Source: Fictibacillus nanhaiensis (GTDB lineage Bacteria; Bacillota; Bacilli; Bacillales; Fictibacillaceae). From it: a stretch of DNA of 64,000 nucleotides. A model generated the notes under the pieces. The model had not been told where the DNA came from. It saw nothing but the letters and a program-made list of their open reading frames with translations, and did not search any database. This document shows positions 8,732-18,229 of this stretch, one piece after another. A program made the position numbers and the translations under genes. The stretch lies in NCBI RefSeq assembly GCF_023715445.1, contig NZ_JAMBOD010000008.1, positions 1 through 64,000 of the forward strand. The letters are read 5' to 3'. Every line of letters starts with the position of its first letter. The stretch's first letter is position 1.

Positions 8732-8906
8732 TTGTTCATCCCCTTATTATATGATCGTTTTTGCTTCCATCCTAAATAAGTGTGTATTCCCTTAACTCTA
8801 TTATAATACCAATAATATACATTCAGTATAGAAATTGGAGCTGTATTACTCTGGGTATGATCAAGTTATTGTCGAACAATGTGATACACAAAAATATTGA
8901 AGGGTT

Positions 8907-9297
8907 TCACGAGATTAAAGTTAATGTCTGTGAAGCCTTGAAAGCCTCATTACTGTTTTCATAATGAAACGGGCTATCTTCTTCAAGCTCCTCATAATTC
9001 TTTCTATACCAATACACATAGAGATGTTTATTATAAGCAGCAAAAACCTCATGGAACAGATTGGTTGCTACTAAATCCGGGATCTCTTCCTCACCATTCC
9101 ATCCATATGTTTTAATTTCTTCTTTTAATTTGCTATCTATAATACTTTTTAAGACCTTACGCAGATCCTTTGGTGACAATTCAGCATTAAAAAAAGAAAT
9201 ACTCTCCTTAATGTGATCTTCTAACCAATCAATTAAATCATCAAAGGTTTCTATGTCAGCTAAATATAGCCCTTAACTCATTATTACTTTCACTCAT
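8907..9297 (-). pseudogene. Small unknown protein with a probable frameshift
   Basis: A 90-codon frame (8907-9179, first residues SPKDLRKVLKS) extends upstream in frame as GLYLADIETFDDLIDWLEDH before hitting a stop. An ATG at 9295-9297 opens the neighbouring frame (MSESNNELR) and runs out near 9256. Joining the two needs a single-base change near 9270-9275 and would give about 127 aa. The product is acidic and soluble, with no family recognised. It could also be a real shorter gene from TTG at 9179, but that start has no ribosome binding site. The ATG has only a weak one. Confidence 0.45.
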
Positions 9298-9364
9298 TTC
9301 GTTTTACATATATTTTACCATGAAATACAAGAACTAATATCTTGCATAAAAAGAAGCTTTGCTA

Positions 9365-9403
9365 AAAACAAAAGAGAGGTACTTGAATTAACAAGCACCT
9401 CTC
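9365..9403 (-). terminator. Second terminator downstream of the S-layer gene
   Basis: Inverted repeat 9374-9380 / 9397-9403 (GAGAGGT/ACCTCTC) is extended by CTTG/CAAG. On the minus strand it is followed by UUUUGUUUUU. It forms a tandem with the hairpin at 9472-9501, as expected for a highly transcribed gene. Confidence 0.65.
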
Positions 9404-9467
9404 AAAATGGGAGGAATGCGAATGGCATCCCATATTTACAAAAGTCTCAAAGACTGATGTAGAAAAT

Positions 9468-9503
9468 TGATAAAAAGAGCCCAATTGCTCGGACTCTTTT
9501 TGG
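9468..9503 (-). terminator. Terminator of the S-layer gene
   Basis: 11-bp stem 9472-9482 / 9491-9501 with an 8-base loop. On the minus strand the 3' arm ends in U5. Confidence 0.85.
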
Positions 9504-9517
9504 GTGTGAATTAATAA

Positions 9518-12415
9518 TTATTTTGTTACGTTTACTGAAGTAAATAATGCGTGTGCATTACCTTTTGCATCTTTAATATCAAATCCAGTAGTTGGAGCAA
9601 TAGTGATTGCTTTAGCATATTCAGCTGAAGTCAATGGACGATCAAATGTTAATGTGATAACATTTGCAGTTCCTCCAGCAGCTTCTGTTACTGCAATTGC
9701 AGAAGTAGTGAATGTTGTAACATCTACACCATCTACTAATACTTTAAAGTCAGCAACATTTACTAATGGACCTGCACCATCTGTATCTTCAACAACTGTT
9801 GCAGCATCAAGACCTTCACTAAATGTAAGTGTGATAGTGTTATTAGCTGTTAAGCTTGCAGATTGAAGAACAGGAGCAACGTTTTCAACTAATGTTTCTT
9901 GAGTGTAGTATGCATCCATTGCTGTTCCATCTTCGCTCTTAACTCCAGAAACTGTTACGTTTCTTACACCATCAGTAATTACAGAGTTGTTTGCAAGCTT
10001 AATTTTTACTGTTGCAGCATTTGTAGTGTTCTTTGTAAGTACAACGCTCTCAACTGTTGCACCCTCAATACGGTAGTTAGCTGGGTTTGTTGCTGAAGCA
10101 CCGTCTAATTTAGTATTGAAGTCAATTTCAATTGTGTTGTTATCTACAACAATGATTCCATTTTCTCCTGATTCATTAGCAGTAGTATCTCTATCATCAT
10201 CCTTCACAATAAGAGGTTTGATGTTAGAAACTGTATCGTCACCTCTAGTGAATGTAATAGCTTTCACATCAGATGCATTTGATCCATCAGTAACAATACC
10301 TTGACCAAGATTTACAGAGTACGCCCCTTTTGCAACTCCAGCAAGGCTAACTTTTACTGCTTTAGCGTTACCAGTTACTGGAGTAACTAATACTTCTCCA
10401 GCAGCTACGTTTGTAGAATCAGTTTCAGTTACTAAAGATACATTTGAAGTAACATAGTTACTTACATAAGTACCGCTAATTGTTACTGCATCACCAGCAG
10501 ATACTTCTTCACTGTACTCTAATACTAAATGCTCAACGCCATTAACTTTTTCAACTTTTGAAGATACTAGTGTTGGTTTTACTGTATCAGCTACAAAGTT
10601 TACAAGTTTAGAAACTGTAGTTCCAGCATTACCATTCAAATCAGTGAAGCTAGAAACAGTAACATTTTTAGGGCCATCAGTAGTTGGAGCTAGTAACTCA
10701 ACTGTGTAAGTTGTTCCTGCTTCATCTACTGTTAAGTTAGCATTTTTACCTACTCCATCAAATACTAGTGAAGTTGATCCTAAAGTAATCGCAGGATTAG
10801 AAACTAACTTTTCAGAGAATTTAACTTTGAATTTTGAAAGTGATGTAGATGTAATTTCAGTTACTGTTGGTGCTACAGTTTCGTGTTGTGTTTTAGTTAA
10901 TGTAACACTTACAGGGTTAGGTGTAATCAAGTTACCTGCATAGTCTGTAGCTCCAGTAAATGTCATTGTAGATGATTCATTAACCGCAAGGTCACTTAGG
11001 CTTACTAAAGCATAATTGTTTCCGGCAACGAAAGTTACGTCTCCACCTACTGTTAGATCAGTATCACTGAAAGTTACTGAACCAAGTGAATAGATCGGCT
11101 CGGAGAACATTACCTTAGCAGTGTTGATATTAAGGTATTCTACACCACTTACAACAGGACGATTAGTGTCAACATTAGTGAATACGCTTGAATAAGCTGT
11201 TAAAGCTTTATCTGTTGTATCAGTTACAGCACTTTTAACTGTAATAGTATATTGACCATTGAAGTAAGAGCTTCCAGATGCTGTGATTGTAAGAGTTTTT
11301 CCATCTTCACTTAGAGTTGCAAGAGAAGCATCAGCATTTACTGCTGGAGCAGTTCCAAGTTCAGTAATAGAAATAACACCGTTTTCAAGAGTCCCATCTG
11401 CATTAACAACAGTTGATTTCTTGATTGCTTTATTAAATTTAACTTGAATTGTTTTAGCGTTAATCGCACTTACAGATGTAACTTCTGGAGTAGCTGGAGC
11501 TTCGTATTTGAACTCTGATCCAGGAACTTTTTCACCGTCTACTGCAATGCTAAGTTCTTCTCCTGCAACTAGCTCTGGAGAGATTTCACTAAGTACTAGA
11601 GTAGTAGTGTCTTCGCTAGCAGAAGCGTCTGCAGCTTTAACAGTTACTTTCCCTACTTTGTGAGAAGCTTTTCCTTCTACAGTAAGTTCGTATCCAGCTT
11701 CAACAAGAGCATCTACATCTTCTTGTGACCAAGCACCATCAACTGTCACTTCAACAGTTTTAGTGTCAACAGCTTTTACAGCTGTAACTTCTGGGAATAC
11801 AAATCCAGGGTTATCAATGTTATAGATAATTTGCGCCATTTGTGCACGAGTTACGTTAGCATCTGGAGCGAATTTCCCTGCACCTACTCCATTAACAAGA
11901 CCAAGGCTAGCTAGGATAGAGATTTCTTCTTCAAACATGTGGCCTTTGATGTCAGAGAAAGATTGTTCGCTTCCTTCTGCACCTTCAAATCCATATGCAC
12001 GAACTACGATTGCAGCTAATTGACCACGAGTAAGGTTAGCTTCTGGAGCGAATTTACCATTACCGATACCGTTCATGATACCGTGCTCAAGAACAGCTGC
12101 TACTGCATCGCGGTACCAAGCTTTGTCTGATACATCAGAGAAATCTTCTTTAAGGTTTTTATCTTCAATACCGAAGATGTTTGTGAAAAGTTGAGCTGCT
12201 TGAGCACGAGTCATTTTTGATTCAGGCTCGAAACCTTTTCCAGTTCCTTGCATGTAACCTACTTCAGTTACGTAGTTAACTGCTTCTTCGTACCATGATC
12301 CTGCTTTTACATCTGTATAACTTGCTGCTGCACCAGCTACTGGAGCTACTACTGAAGCAACTACTGCTGCTGATAGTCCAGTTGCCATAAACTTACGATA
12401 AGACTTAGACGCCAT
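9518..12415 (-). CDS. S-layer protein with three N-terminal SLH domains
   Basis: Probable main surface-layer subunit, 965 aa. Signal peptide 1-29 (cleavage after AGA). Three SLH domains lie at about 31-90, 92-150 and 152-205, each with TRAQ/TRGQ and F-x-P-E/D motifs. They anchor the protein to pyruvylated ManNAc-containing wall polymer in this family. The remaining 760 residues are Thr/Val/Ala-rich beta repeats of bacterial Ig-like type, with recurring VKFN/FSE and N-x-x-T-V-x-V patterns, cysteine-free. A strong AAGGGAGG site sits 10 bases from ATG. A long AT-rich leader with good promoters and two tandem terminators fits very high expression. It is divergent from an SLH NlpC/P60 gene. Confidence 0.93.
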   Translation of the reverse strand: MASKSYRKFMATGLSAAVVASVVAPVAGAAASYTDVKAGSWYEEAVNYVTEVGYMQGTGKGFEPESKMTRAQAAQLFTNIFGIEDKNLKEDFSDVSDKAWYRDAVAAVLEHGIMNGIGNGKFAPEANLTRGQLAAIVVRAYGFEGAEGSEQSFSDIKGHMFEEEISILASLGLVNGVGAGKFAPDANVTRAQMAQIIYNIDNPGFVFPEVTAVKAVDTKTVEVTVDGAWSQEDVDALVEAGYELTVEGKASHKVGKVTVKAADASASEDTTTLVLSEISPELVAGEELSIAVDGEKVPGSEFKYEAPATPEVTSVSAINAKTIQVKFNKAIKKSTVVNADGTLENGVISITELGTAPAVNADASLATLSEDGKTLTITASGSSYFNGQYTITVKSAVTDTTDKALTAYSSVFTNVDTNRPVVSGVEYLNINTAKVMFSEPIYSLGSVTFSDTDLTVGGDVTFVAGNNYALVSLSDLAVNESSTMTFTGATDYAGNLITPNPVSVTLTKTQHETVAPTVTEITSTSLSKFKVKFSEKLVSNPAITLGSTSLVFDGVGKNANLTVDEAGTTYTVELLAPTTDGPKNVTVSSFTDLNGNAGTTVSKLVNFVADTVKPTLVSSKVEKVNGVEHLVLEYSEEVSAGDAVTISGTYVSNYVTSNVSLVTETDSTNVAAGEVLVTPVTGNAKAVKVSLAGVAKGAYSVNLGQGIVTDGSNASDVKAITFTRGDDTVSNIKPLIVKDDDRDTTANESGENGIIVVDNNTIEIDFNTKLDGASATNPANYRIEGATVESVVLTKNTTNAATVKIKLANNSVITDGVRNVTVSGVKSEDGTAMDAYYTQETLVENVAPVLQSASLTANNTITLTFSEGLDAATVVEDTDGAGPLVNVADFKVLVDGVDVTTFTTSAIAVTEAAGGTANVITLTFDRPLTSAEYAKAITIAPTTGFDIKDAKGNAHALFTSVNVTK

Positions 12416-12527
12416 AGCGTTTTTTCCTCCCTTAATATGTAACTATTAATATATGATTTAACTAATCTATGAGTCCCAGGGCCCACAGATCAGTAAATAC
12501 CAAATTATACAAACAATAACAATAAAT

Positions 12528-12556
12528 AGTATATTTGTGGTAAATTGGTCTGTCAA
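12528..12556 (-). promoter_or_regulatory. SigA promoter of the S-layer gene
   Basis: TTGACA (12551-12556), exactly 17 bp, TATACT (12528-12533) on the minus strand: a near-consensus vegetative promoter. Transcription would start near 12521, leaving a leader of about 105 nt. Confidence 0.8.
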
Positions 12557-12635
12557 CAAAAATATCTAACACTACTAATATATTATTGTTTTACCAACAT
12601 TACTCACAAGTGGCAGGTTTTACCTTGTTACGACT

Positions 12636-12663
12636 ATTTTACAATATATTTCATTTTTTGCAA
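12636..12663 (-). promoter_or_regulatory. Possible second S-layer promoter
   Basis: TTGCAA (12658-12663), 16 bp, TAAAAT (12636-12641) on the minus strand, 107 bp upstream of the stronger promoter. Multiple promoters are common before S-layer genes. Confidence 0.4.
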
Positions 12664-12973
12664 TCATTTTTTATACAAAAAATTCTAATTAATAGTATTT
12701 ATTGTAAATTTAGGTCGAACATTGGAAGTTATATCCCCCAGCCATACGTAATATCGACAGCTTTTTAGAAATCTTTAGCAAAAAAGTAAAAATAAATATA
12801 TTACAATATTTTCTTGTTATTTTACAAAAACTAATAACCTATTTGTCATATCTGTTACATAACTGTAACCTACCAAAGTCCCAAATTGTGATAGACTAAC
12901 TTTTGTAGAAAAAAATAGAAAATTCACTAAATACTAGTTTAATAAGTCACATTTTAGGGAAAGGTAGGGTTTT

Positions 12974-13993
12974 ATGGTTAAAAAGTTGGGGGCTTGGATC
13001 TTATCTCTTTTGACAGTACTCACTCTTCTTCCAGGACAGGTTAACGCAGGAGAACGTGAGGACTTAGTAGCAACAGCAAAAAAGTACATAGGTATTAAGT
13101 ACGCTTGGGGTGGTACTTCACCATCGACAGGATTTGATTGTTCAGGTTTCACTTCATATGTATTTAAGCAGTACGATGTAACACTTCCACGAATGACCGT
13201 AGATCAATTCAATGGTGGAACAGCAGTTAAGAAAGCGGACTTAGAACAAGGTGATCTAGTTTTCTTTACTACATATAAAGCAGGTGCATCACACGCAGGT
13301 ATATATGTAGGAAGCGGAAATTTCATTCACGCTTCTTCATCTAAAGGAATTACGATCTCTTCTATTAATGACCCTTACTACTGGGGTTCTCGATACTTAG
13401 GTGCACGCCGTTATTTATCTGAAGAAAAAGTAGTACAGCTTGCTGTATTGCCTCAAGGACAATATCACGATGTTTCAGCTGGCTATTGGGCTTACACGCC
13501 GATTACGAACTTAAGTAAAAAAGGTGTAATGAGCGGATATGAATTCAGCCAGTTCAAACCAGAAAAATCGGTAACACGAGCTGAAGCTGCTAAGATGGTT
13601 GCGAATGCACTGGGTCTTAAATCTTCATCTACAACCAGCAAGTTTAAAGATGTATCTACTTCTTTCTGGGGAGTCAATGCGATCAATGCCGTAAAAGAAG
13701 CGGGCATTATCACGGGTTACCCAGACGGAACGTTCAAACCGAACCAAGAAATGACACGTGATGAGATCGCTGCATTAATCGGAAAAACGTTCGTACTTAC
13801 GGATAAAGGAACTGAAAATTCGTTTCCAGATGTAAAAGAAGGATATTGGGCGTATGACTCGATCCAGCGTTTAAGCGAAAACAACATTGCATCAGGCTTT
13901 GATGACAATACGTTTAAGCCGCAGAACGATACGTCTCGAGCTGAATTCTCTACTTTCCTTTACAGAGCACTAACTAAGTTAGCCGTAAAATAA
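12974..13993 (+). CDS. SLH-anchored NlpC/P60 cell wall endopeptidase
   Basis: 339 aa. Signal peptide 1-25. An N-terminal NlpC/P60 domain spans about 28-145, with Cys56 (FDCSGF), His107 (SHAGIYVG) and His119 (FIHASS). Three SLH domains follow at about 160-335 (TRAEAAK, TRDEIAA, SRAEFST). Family members cut gamma-D-Glu-diamino acid bonds in peptidoglycan stem peptides. The SLH domains would tether it to the wall polymer beside the S-layer. Start ATG follows GGGAAAGGTAGGGTTTT. It is divergent from the S-layer gene and may be co-regulated with it. Confidence 0.92.
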   Translation: MVKKLGAWILSLLTVLTLLPGQVNAGEREDLVATAKKYIGIKYAWGGTSPSTGFDCSGFTSYVFKQYDVTLPRMTVDQFNGGTAVKKADLEQGDLVFFTTYKAGASHAGIYVGSGNFIHASSSKGITISSINDPYYWGSRYLGARRYLSEEKVVQLAVLPQGQYHDVSAGYWAYTPITNLSKKGVMSGYEFSQFKPEKSVTRAEAAKMVANALGLKSSSTTSKFKDVSTSFWGVNAINAVKEAGIITGYPDGTFKPNQEMTRDEIAALIGKTFVLTDKGTENSFPDVKEGYWAYDSIQRLSENNIASGFDDNTFKPQNDTSRAEFSTFLYRALTKLAVK

Positions 13994-14049
13994 GACGATG
14001 TAAGATTGGAAAAAGTTTCATATTAATTGTAAATAATTTGTAAATACAA

Positions 14050-14088
14050 AGAGCTGCTCTCCCTGGTATAGGAGAACAGCTTTTTTAG
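14050..14088 (+). terminator. Terminator of the SLH-NlpC/P60 gene
   Basis: Arms 14052-14062 / 14071-14081 (11 bp, one mismatch) are followed by TTTTTT. It abuts the end of the convergent subtilase gene. Confidence 0.85.
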
Positions 14089-16040
14089 TTGCTTTCTTTT
14101 ATCGTTTTGGAGAAGAATGCGGCCATTTCTGCGCGAGTTACGGGTTTGTTTGGCTGGAAGGTGCCGTCATTGTATCCGGTCGCAATAGATGCAGAAGCGA
14201 ATTTCTGAATAGCTTCGTATGCGTATAGATCTCTCGTTACGTCTGAGAATTTTTTTGTTGTTCTACTTTGCGTGTTTAATGTAAATGCACGATTTAAAAG
14301 TGTGACGACTTCTGCACGGGTGATGGTGTTGGTTGGCTTGAAGCTTCCATCAGGATACCCCGTGACTAGGTTATTTTGTGCCATTACCGCTATATACCCC
14401 GATGCAAAGTATTTTTCAGTGACATCAGGGAAAGTAGTTAATCGTGGTGTGCCGTCGAGCTTTAATGCTCTGCCGATCATGGTGATGGCTTCCCCACGCG
14501 GGATCGGTTTTTCTGGGTAGAATTTCCCGTCCGGGTACCCTCCCGCTATATTTCTAGCATTTACATCGAAAATATATTCGCTAAACCATTTTGATGTCGG
14601 CACATCGGAGAACAGTTGATGTGCTCTTACTTTTATTGCGCTTTTTTGAGATTCGTTTCCTGCTTCATCAACAGCTGAGATTTCATAATTATAATAACCT
14701 GGTTTAACCGTATCGTTTAGCTGAAAACTATACAACAGGTTCTTAATTTCTTCTCCATTTCTATAGACGTTGTAACCTAGGATCGGAGAATGATCTTGTG
14801 AAGCTGTCCAAGTCAGCGTTACTTTACCACCAGATGATAGTTTATAAGAAATATTTCCCGGCTTTGTCGGAGGTGTCGTATCAGGCAGTTCAGGCGCTTG
14901 GATCATTCCAAAACCATAGTTGACGTCACGACCTGCTGCTCCAAGATCTTTTGCCCGCTGCTGGATCTTATTGCGAAGTTCGGCGGTTGTTAATAATGGG
15001 AACGCTTCTTTATATAGTGCATAGATCGCTGTAACATAAGGTGTTGCCATAGATGTTCCAGTAAGTGTTTCATACGTGTTGTTCATGTATGTGCTGTAAA
15101 TATCTACACCTGGCGCAACCAGTTCGAGCTCTGGTCCGGATCCGGAGAACTTAGGATGTTTGTTATATTGGTCCACCGCTCCTACCGCAATGACACTTTC
15201 ATATTTAGCTGGGTAGTATACGGATTGGTCTTCGTTAAATGTATTGTTTGAATGGTTGCCTGAAGCTGCAATGATGTATAAACCTTTTTTGTAGGCTTCA
15301 TCGACTGCCAGTTTCAGCGCATACGAACTTTCTTTCCCCGTTAGGCTCAAGTTGACGATGTGTAAACCTTGTTGGGTCGCCCACTCGATTCCGTCAATAA
15401 TCTGAGAGTACTGACCAAGTCCATCTTCGTCCAGCACCTTAATGCTATAGAGTTTAACGTTTGGAGCTAATCCCCTGATACCGACGTTGTTGTTTTGAGC
15501 TGCGATGATGCCTGCCACGTGTGTTCCGTGACCGTTGTCATCTGTGTATGAAGGTGTGTCAGGGACAAATGAAACTCCACCTGAAACGGTTAGATCTTCA
15601 TGAGTGGTGTCAATTCCGGTGTCGAGGACCCCTACTTTTATGTCTTGCCCTGTGAAATAGCTTTCGGTTCCCAGTTCTTCCGGCTTCGGATAGTTTAATT
15701 CATAGATTTTTGGGTCTATGCTTTGCTCTTCCATCTCAACAGGCTTGTCGTGTTCAATAAACTTTATGGATGGGTATTGTGCAAGCCGCTCGGCAGCATC
15801 TTTTGTCAGGGAAACGGATAAAGCATGGATGCTTTGGAGTCTGGAGTTGATCGTACCTCCAAGCTGGGTGATTAGGTTTTCATCTGGTTGAGAGTTGAAA
15901 CCTATTATATAAGATTGTTTAGTTGTATTGGTTTCGTTTTGTTGTGATTCAGCTGCAAATGTATGTTGAATAGAGAAAGAAGATGCAAGCAAGGAAGCAG
16001 AAATGAAAACGGCTCCTAACTTGGATGTGAAATTGAGCAT
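14085..16040 (-). CDS. SLH-anchored subtilisin-like protease (S8) with FN3 domain
   Basis: 651 aa from the ATG at 16040, chosen because AGGGGGAT lies just upstream and a normal signal peptide (1-30) follows. A longer frame to 16142 lacks both. An I9-type propeptide is at about 42-102. The S8 domain spans about 132-385 with Asp140 (VLDTGID), His171 (HGTHVAG), Asn262 (SGNHS) and Ser330 (GTSMATP). A fibronectin III-like domain is at about 388-475 and three C-terminal SLH domains at about 478-650. It probably works at the cell surface, for S-layer turnover, maturation of wall enzymes or nutrition. It is the anchored counterpart of the SLH-less subtilase at 1290-4784. Confidence 0.92.
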   Translation of the reverse strand: MLNFTSKLGAVFISASLLASSFSIQHTFAAESQQNETNTTKQSYIIGFNSQPDENLITQLGGTINSRLQSIHALSVSLTKDAAERLAQYPSIKFIEHDKPVEMEEQSIDPKIYELNYPKPEELGTESYFTGQDIKVGVLDTGIDTTHEDLTVSGGVSFVPDTPSYTDDNGHGTHVAGIIAAQNNNVGIRGLAPNVKLYSIKVLDEDGLGQYSQIIDGIEWATQQGLHIVNLSLTGKESSYALKLAVDEAYKKGLYIIAASGNHSNNTFNEDQSVYYPAKYESVIAVGAVDQYNKHPKFSGSGPELELVAPGVDIYSTYMNNTYETLTGTSMATPYVTAIYALYKEAFPLLTTAELRNKIQQRAKDLGAAGRDVNYGFGMIQAPELPDTTPPTKPGNISYKLSSGGKVTLTWTASQDHSPILGYNVYRNGEEIKNLLYSFQLNDTVKPGYYNYEISAVDEAGNESQKSAIKVRAHQLFSDVPTSKWFSEYIFDVNARNIAGGYPDGKFYPEKPIPRGEAITMIGRALKLDGTPRLTTFPDVTEKYFASGYIAVMAQNNLVTGYPDGSFKPTNTITRAEVVTLLNRAFTLNTQSRTTKKFSDVTRDLYAYEAIQKFASASIATGYNDGTFQPNKPVTRAEMAAFFSKTIKESN

Positions 16041-16174
16041 ATGTATCCCCCTACAGAAGTAAATGAAAGAAAAACAGAAATTGTTTGGAGACTGACCCCA
16101 TGTACTTACTATCGGGCTAATTGAGGAACAAATCAATAGCATTATTTACGATGTTTTGTCGAAGATGAATAAAA

Positions 16175-16262
16175 AAAGAAAAATCCACCAGGACAGGACT
16201 CTCGTGTCCTGTCCTGGTGGACAAAATTAGCTAATTTGTATTTGTATGGGGTCTGTCCCCTA
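16175..16262. repeat. GGGGTC dispersed element with long hairpin (copy 1)
   Basis: A perfect 15-bp stem (16185-16199 / 16206-16220, loop of 6) is followed by TTTGTATTTGT and the palindrome GGGGTCTGTCCCC (16248-16260). In the minus direction the order is stop codon of the amidase gene, palindrome, hairpin, then a U-rich run, so it works as that gene's terminator. Four further copies share TTTGTATTTGT plus the palindrome; a sixth has the palindrome only. Confidence 0.75.
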
Positions 16263-17687
16263 CTTATTTTGTAGGTACTGGAAGTAGTCTTTGATGCCGA
16301 GGTGAATCTGGTATGCTGCTTTTTTACGCCATGTGTCAGATGCTAGTTTTGAAGCATCTGATTTGTTATCAATAAAGCCAAGTTCTATTAAAGTACTAGT
16401 CATTTTATTTTGGTACCTGATGACATAAAAATTCGCTTCTTTAACACCGCGATCTTTCATGTCTAACTCAGGAATTAATAAACGATTTTGGATATATGTT
16501 GCAAGCTTTTTATTATCTACACTTTTTGAATTATCTTCATTATAATAAGTTTCGGTTCCATTAGCTGTCCCATTGAATGCATTAGCATGAATAGAAATAA
16601 AAGCTTCTCCACTTGCATTGTTTGCAATAAGCACCCTTTTTTCTAACGAATGGAAGATGTCTGTATCTCTAGTCATCACCACTTTGGCACCGGCTTCTGT
16701 TAAATAATCTCTTAAATATTTAGAAGTAATTAACGTGATATCTTTTTCCTTCATGCCATAACCAAGTGCTCCAGGATCAGTACCTCCATGACCGGGATCA
16801 ACAACAATAATCTTCCCTTTTAAAGGATTTGAAGGATCAGTAGGAACAGTCGGAGTCGAAGGGTACTTTAAATAAGCTCCATGTACGAAACCTTTTAAGC
16901 TGCTTGTTCCAACATATGCCCATCCATTTTCTAGCTTGCTGTAAACATTAACTTTCGTTCCATATGCAAACGCACTGATACGAGTTGCACTCGCATCTGG
17001 GGCATTTCTCACGTTCAAGGAGTCAGCGATTACCGTTGCTTGAGCTATAGGTTGTAAATCAGCAGGATTCTTACGATATTCCGGATTCAGAGTTCTTGCT
17101 ACCATTAAGGCAAAGTCTGCGCGCTTTATAAAATCCTTTGGACCGAATTTGCCTCCTGGATAGCCACTTACAACACCTACAGTCGCAAGTTTATTAATGG
17201 CTATATAAGATTCAGAGTTCACATTAACATCCGTAAATGTAATACCACTTGTTTCCCAAAAGCTCCAGGCTCTTGTGATAATCAAAGCCATCTGTTCACG
17301 TGTAAGTTTGTCACTTACACCAAAATTCCCATTACCATAACCCGCCAAAATTTTAGCATCGCTCATATCCTGTATGTACCCTGAAGCATAGAACGATTTT
17401 GGAACATCGACGTATTCCGTTTGTCGATATCCTCCCTGCAAATTAAGGGCTCGGCCAATCATCGTAGCTGCTTCTGCTCGGGTTACATAATCTTCAGGAT
17501 TGAACTTGCCGTTCGGAGTTCCAGTCACAATATCCCTGTTTACCAAGTACATAATTTCACTGTAGGCACGATGGCTCGTTGGCACATCAGGAAAAGATGC
17601 AGCTGAAACCGATTCTGGCGATGATATGCATTGAGTTGCCACCAGTATAAATAAAAGACATGCAGCGACAATTTTCTTGCAAATCAT
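16260..17687 (-). CDS. SLH-anchored N-acetylmuramoyl-L-alanine amidase (Amidase_3)
   Basis: 475 aa. Signal peptide 1-30. Three N-terminal SLH domains at about 31-200 and a bacterial SH3 domain at about 215-275 (LNVRNAP). A C-terminal zinc amidase spans about 291-472, with zinc ligands His300 (DPGHGG), Glu314 and His367 (SIHAN) and catalytic Glu435 (IELGF). It cleaves the MurNAc-L-Ala bond, as LytC and CwlD-type autolysins do. Start ATG follows AGGGGGAATTTGG. A SigD-like promoter lies 160 bp upstream, matching the known SigD control of autolysins in Bacillus subtilis and suggesting a link to motility and cell separation. Confidence 0.93.
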   Translation of the reverse strand: MICKKIVAACLLFILVATQCISSPESVSAASFPDVPTSHRAYSEIMYLVNRDIVTGTPNGKFNPEDYVTRAEAATMIGRALNLQGGYRQTEYVDVPKSFYASGYIQDMSDAKILAGYGNGNFGVSDKLTREQMALIITRAWSFWETSGITFTDVNVNSESYIAINKLATVGVVSGYPGGKFGPKDFIKRADFALMVARTLNPEYRKNPADLQPIAQATVIADSLNVRNAPDASATRISAFAYGTKVNVYSKLENGWAYVGTSSLKGFVHGAYLKYPSTPTVPTDPSNPLKGKIIVVDPGHGGTDPGALGYGMKEKDITLITSKYLRDYLTEAGAKVVMTRDTDIFHSLEKRVLIANNASGEAFISIHANAFNGTANGTETYYNEDNSKSVDNKKLATYIQNRLLIPELDMKDRGVKEANFYVIRYQNKMTSTLIELGFIDNKSDASKLASDTWRKKAAYQIHLGIKDYFQYLQNK

Positions 17688-17845
17688 CCAAATTCCCCCT
17701 ATTTTGTAATATATTTATAGTTTAACAGCACCTGCCAAAGGGGTATATAAATAGTTCGCAATATTTATGAAAAATTTTACAAGTTTTTAGTAGATTATGA
17801 AGTTACATGTATATATTTGGCGGCAATTAACTATACTCAAAAACA

Positions 17846-17872
17846 ATATCGGTCAAATTTTGTCTATTTTTA
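17846..17872 (-). promoter_or_regulatory. SigD-type promoter of the SLH-amidase gene
   Basis: Minus strand TAAA (17869-17872), 15 bp, ACCGATAT (17846-17853). The SigD consensus is TAAA-N15-GCCGATAT, so only one base differs. The leader would be about 150 nt. Confidence 0.65.
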
Positions 17873-17879
17873 GAGAAAA

Positions 17880-17915
17880 AAATAAAAAGGACTAAAAACA
17901 GTCCTTTTTTCTCAT
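17880..17915 (-). terminator. Terminator of the 98-aa gene
   Basis: AAAAAGGACT...AGTCCTTTTTT forms a hairpin with U-rich 3' ends on both strands. It lies 20 bp past the stop codon of the minus-strand gene at 17933. Confidence 0.75.
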
Positions 17916-17932
17916 TAATTGATTTTTACGTC

Positions 17933-18229
17933 TTAACCAATTGCCTTTTCTCTCTCAGTCGACACCCATATTTGTTTTCCTTCTATAAGTGTTTCTTTTT
18001 CCGGATGAAAGCGAAGTTCGGATAAGAAACAGAACCTGGTAGCTGGATGAGGATGAGACAATTTGTTTAAATCGATTCCAGTCGCTGAAAATACTTCATG
18101 GATACAATCCGAAGCAACCGTTTCAAACCCACTCTCCATTACTTCTTCCATATTTTCTAAACCTGTCATCCTTGAGATGGTTGTACCCATACGATAGTAA
18201 GTAAACTTGACTCCAATTTGATTTTCCAC
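17933..18229 (-). CDS. Small cytoplasmic protein of unknown function
   Basis: 98 aa from a GTG start with a strong AGGGAGGA site 7 bases upstream and its own terminator, so it is very likely expressed. There is no signal peptide, membrane segment or metal motif. The composition is mixed, with a HPHPATRF stretch in the middle. I do not recognise a family, and no partner genes are adjacent. Confidence 0.65.
   Translation of the reverse strand: MENQIGVKFTYYRMGTTISRMTGLENMEEVMESGFETVASDCIHEVFSATGIDLNKLSHPHPATRFCFLSELRFHPEKETLIEGKQIWVSTEREKAIG

Larger units (their letters stand above)
12416..12973. promoter_or_regulatory. Divergent regulatory region of the S-layer gene and the SLH-NlpC/P60 gene
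   Basis: 558 bp of very AT-rich DNA without a gene. It holds two S-layer promoter candidates (separate entries) and a leader of about 105 nt with a GGGCCC-centred hairpin near 12473-12490. The right half (12780-12970) should carry the promoter of the plus-strand gene at 12974. The only candidate I see there is TTGTCA (12843-12848), 17 bp, TAACCT, which is weak. Confidence 0.6.
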
